Assembly: GCA_965219875.1 (NCBI GenBank)
Contig: CBDCOW010000003.1
Coordinates: forward strand, 1,397,579 to 1,461,578
Source of the DNA: DAOUKH01 sp965219875
Lineage (GTDB): Bacteria; Chloroflexota; Dehalococcoidia; SHYB01
Direction of reading: 5' to 3'
Length of the DNA stretch: 64,000 nt
The translations under genes and the position numbers were made by a program. The notes below the pieces were generated by a model. It was not told where the DNA came from, searched no databases, and saw only the letters and a list, made by a program, of their open reading frames with translations. Of the stretch, positions 62,262 to 64,000 are shown piece by piece (within the stretch, counting starts at the first letter, position 1; each line of letters starts with the position of its first letter).

Positions 62262-63434
62262 ATGGAGTTCGGGATATTCGTTCAAGGGCACTCGCCAGGC
62301 CAAGAGAAGGCCCATAGCCAGGCCTACGCCGCCGACTGGGTCAAGCGCGAGTTGGAGCTCATCCAGGCGGCGGACAAGCACAACTTCAAGTACGTGTGGG
62401 TGACCGAGCACCACTTCCTCGAGGAGTACTCCCACCTTTCCGACAGCGCGACGTTCATCGCCTACGCGCTGGCGAAGACCGAGCGGATCCACATCGGCTC
62501 GGGCATCTTCAACATGAACCCGGTGGTGAACCACCCGGCGCGGCTCGCCGAGCGCGTCGCCATGCTCGACCTGCTGAGCCAAGGGCGGTTCGAGTTCGGG
62601 ACGGGGCGCGGCGCGGGGAGCCACGAGATCGGCGGCTTCGGTCTCAACCCCGACCAGACGCGCGAAAACTGGGAGGAGGCCATCCGCGAGGTCCCCAAGA
62701 TGTGGCGGCAGAAGGGCTACTCCCACCCCGACGGCAAGGCCTTCAAGATGCCGTCGGAGGGCACGCAGATGATGCCCGGGCGCGAAGGGGCCTTCAACGT
62801 CCTGCCCAAGCCCTACGCCCACACGCACCCCGCGCTGTGGGTGGCGGCGGGGAATCCGGGGACGTACGAGCGGGCGGCGAAGCGCGGCCTGGGACTGCTC
62901 GGGTTCAACGTCGGGCCGGTGTGGGCCATGCAGCCCAACATCGAGACGTACAAGAAGCACATCGGCGACGCCGAGCCCATCGGCGACTACGTCAACGACA
63001 ACGTCATGGTCACCACGGCGATGACGGTCTCGAAGGACCCGAAGCGGGCTCGCGAGCTGGCCTGCCTGCCCGGCGCCTCCTATCTTGTGTCGCTCGTCTA
63101 CCGCTACCACGACACCTTCCCCAAGCTGGAAGGGATGCCGCGGTGGCCCGATCTCTTCCCCGACCCGCAAGCCGATCAGGTGGACATGCTAATCGAGGCG
63201 GGCATGGCCCTGTGCGGCGAGCCGGAAGAGGTGATCAAGCAGGTGGCGAACTACTCCACGATCGGCTGCGACCAGCTCGTCTTCGGCGTGCCGAACAACC
63301 AGCCCCACGAGGCGGTGCTGGAGTCGATCGAGCTCTTCGGCAAGCACGTGATCCCCGAGTTCGACAAGGATCCCAAACACAGCACGACGCGCCAGCGGGA
63401 GGCCGCCGGCGGCCCGCTCGTTCCCACGAGCTAA
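62262..63434 (+). CDS. LLM-class flavin-dependent oxidoreductase (FMN luciferase-like)
   Basis: A 390-residue protein starting MEFGIFVQGHSPGQEKAHSQ, with VWVTEHHFLEEYSHLSDSATF, HIGSGIFNMNPVVNHPARLAERV, DLLSQGRFEFGTGRGAGSHE and LWVAAGNPGTYERAAKRGLG. The EHHF and GRG motifs are those of bacterial-luciferase-type monooxygenases. GAGGAGG lies before the ATG. It is the largest of four LLM paralogs here. Substrate unknown; a role in degrading organic compounds fits the CoA-transferase and SDR genes nearby. Confidence 0.88.
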   Translation: MEFGIFVQGHSPGQEKAHSQAYAADWVKRELELIQAADKHNFKYVWVTEHHFLEEYSHLSDSATFIAYALAKTERIHIGSGIFNMNPVVNHPARLAERVAMLDLLSQGRFEFGTGRGAGSHEIGGFGLNPDQTRENWEEAIREVPKMWRQKGYSHPDGKAFKMPSEGTQMMPGREGAFNVLPKPYAHTHPALWVAAGNPGTYERAAKRGLGLLGFNVGPVWAMQPNIETYKKHIGDAEPIGDYVNDNVMVTTAMTVSKDPKRARELACLPGASYLVSLVYRYHDTFPKLEGMPRWPDLFPDPQADQVDMLIEAGMALCGEPEEVIKQVANYSTIGCDQLVFGVPNNQPHEAVLESIELFGKHVIPEFDKDPKHSTTRQREAAGGPLVPTS

Positions 63435-63450
63435 ACGGCCCGCTTTTCGG

Positions 63451-63479
63451 TTGACACGGTTTGCCTGCTCGGATACATT
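63451..63479 (+). promoter_or_regulatory. Promoter of the solute-binding lipoprotein gene
   Basis: Perfect TTGACA (63451-63456), a 17-base spacer and TACATT (63474-63479), giving a leader of about 95 bases before the ATG at 63582. Confidence 0.6.
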
Positions 63480-63581
63480 CCCTAACCTGTAGAAGTCGGA
63501 GTGTGCGGGGTGTGAAGGTGGCAATTCACAGCCTGGCATGCCCGGCCAAGATCGCGTGAAAGCGAAAGGGAGGCAGAGGCC

Positions 63582-64000
63582 ATGAAACTTCGCCGTTTGT
63601 TCAATATCTTGGCGGCGGTCACGGTGTTGGCGCTTGTCGTCGCGGCCTGCGGCGGCGGCGATGACGACACCCCGACGGCGGCTCCGACGGCGGCGCCCGC
63701 GACACAGGCACCCGCGGCGACAGCGGCACCCGCGGCGACAGCGGCTCCCGCGGCGACAGCGGCCCCTGCGGCGACAAGGGCGGCCCCGGCCCCCGCGGCG
63801 ACGGCGACGCCCACGGCCGAGGCGATGATGATGCCGAAGACCGAGCCGAAGTATGGCGGCACGGTGGTGATGGGAAGCCAGACGACCAACTCGGCGACGG
63901 GCCTGATACCTCCGTATCCGGTTAGGCCGGCGGCCCGCGCGTCTTCTATCACGATCAGCAATAACATCTACAACAACCTGATGATCAAGGACCCGTTCGG
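63582..64000 (+). CDS. ABC transporter solute-binding lipoprotein, 5' end only
   Basis: The frame runs from ATG 63582 (GGGAGG upstream) off the window edge. The first 139 residues show a lipoprotein signal with the lipobox VVAACGGG (Cys at residue 23), then an Asp-rich start and about five repeats of APAATA, a flexible linker. After it comes KYGGTVVMGSQTTNS and ITISNNIYNNLMIKDPF, which resemble the N-terminal part of family 5 (peptide/nickel-type) substrate-binding proteins. The ligand is unknown and the rest is missing. Confidence 0.8.
   Translation, partial: MKLRRLFNILAAVTVLALVVAACGGGDDDTPTAAPTAAPATQAPAATAAPAATAAPAATAAPAATRAAPAPAATATPTAEAMMMPKTEPKYGGTVVMGSQTTNSATGLIPPYPVRPAARASSITISNNIYNNLMIKDPF

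Noticed and set aside
63482..63967. A minus-strand frame rich in Ala/Gly/Val at the window end
   Set aside because: It is antisense to the lipoprotein gene, whose signal peptide, lipobox and ribosome-binding site are clear.

Overview
The window is high-GC bacterial chromosomal DNA with dense genes on both strands. No rRNA or tRNA gene was recognised. Several features suggest a Chloroflexota bacterium, probably of the Dehalococcoidia/SAR202 type: a huge GT39 plus DUF2298 ('Chlor_Arch_YYY') membrane protein, four luciferase-like flavin oxidoreductases, a CaiB/BaiF CoA-transferase pair, an SDR and an amidohydrolase. No phylogenetic marker fixes this, so the taxonomy is inference. Two genes have an in-frame UGA exactly at a redox-active cysteine position, so the organism very likely inserts selenocysteine.

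Layout. 0-2.4 kb: a cut GNAT-like gene and pdxST (vitamin B6), minus strand. 2.5-7.2 kb: a potassium-uptake cluster (TrkH/KtrB channel, three RCK/TrkA-type proteins, a universal stress protein) followed by pheA. 7.2-13 kb: a flavin oxidoreductase and the 1577-residue GT39-DUF2298 fusion. 13.1-15.2 kb: a lone, less GC-rich gene fusing a PLD-like nuclease domain to a P-loop ATPase, a candidate defence gene. 15.3-18.5 kb: ybeY-dnaX-ebfC-recR. 18.5-25.1 kb: a flavin oxidoreductase, a membrane-anchored sulfite-oxidase-like protein with a coupled 53-residue ORF, a secreted leucine-rich-repeat protein, an alcohol dehydrogenase and a selenocysteine DCC-family protein. 25.2-28 kb: recO, biotin carboxylase and biotin carrier protein. 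28-33.5 kb: a frameshifted MFS transporter, an uncharacterised protein and two tandem secreted Ig-like proteins. 33.6-39.4 kb: two CoA-transferases, hicBA, an amidohydrolase, a SelW-like selenoprotein, a small unknown and an SDR. 39.9-45.2 kb: a 1272-residue NHL-propeller surface protein, a repeat-filled gap and a 249-residue unknown.

45.2-53.4 kb is a minus-strand biosynthetic run: CPBP protease, trpA, aroH, aroF, ribF, tyrS, a serine-pyruvate/alanine-glyoxylate aminotransferase and serA, most with ATGA/GTGA overlaps. It is preceded by an 18-codon leader peptide rich in Phe/Tyr/Trp and a terminator hairpin, which together look like an aromatic amino-acid attenuator. 53.5-54.3 kb: a Fic gene with a small partner. 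54.5-58.6 kb: RidA and three tandem paralogous PLP aminotransferases. 58.9-64 kb: an SLC13-type anion transporter, two flavin oxidoreductases and the start of an ABC solute-binding lipoprotein.

Palindromic intergenic repeats recur at about 29.9, 43.7-44.4, 58.7, 60.8 and 61.9 kb. Several promoters with TTGACA-type -35 boxes can be read, including one duplicated along with the Ig-like genes. Start codons were chosen from ribosome-binding sites, overlaps and family alignments from memory. No database search was possible.
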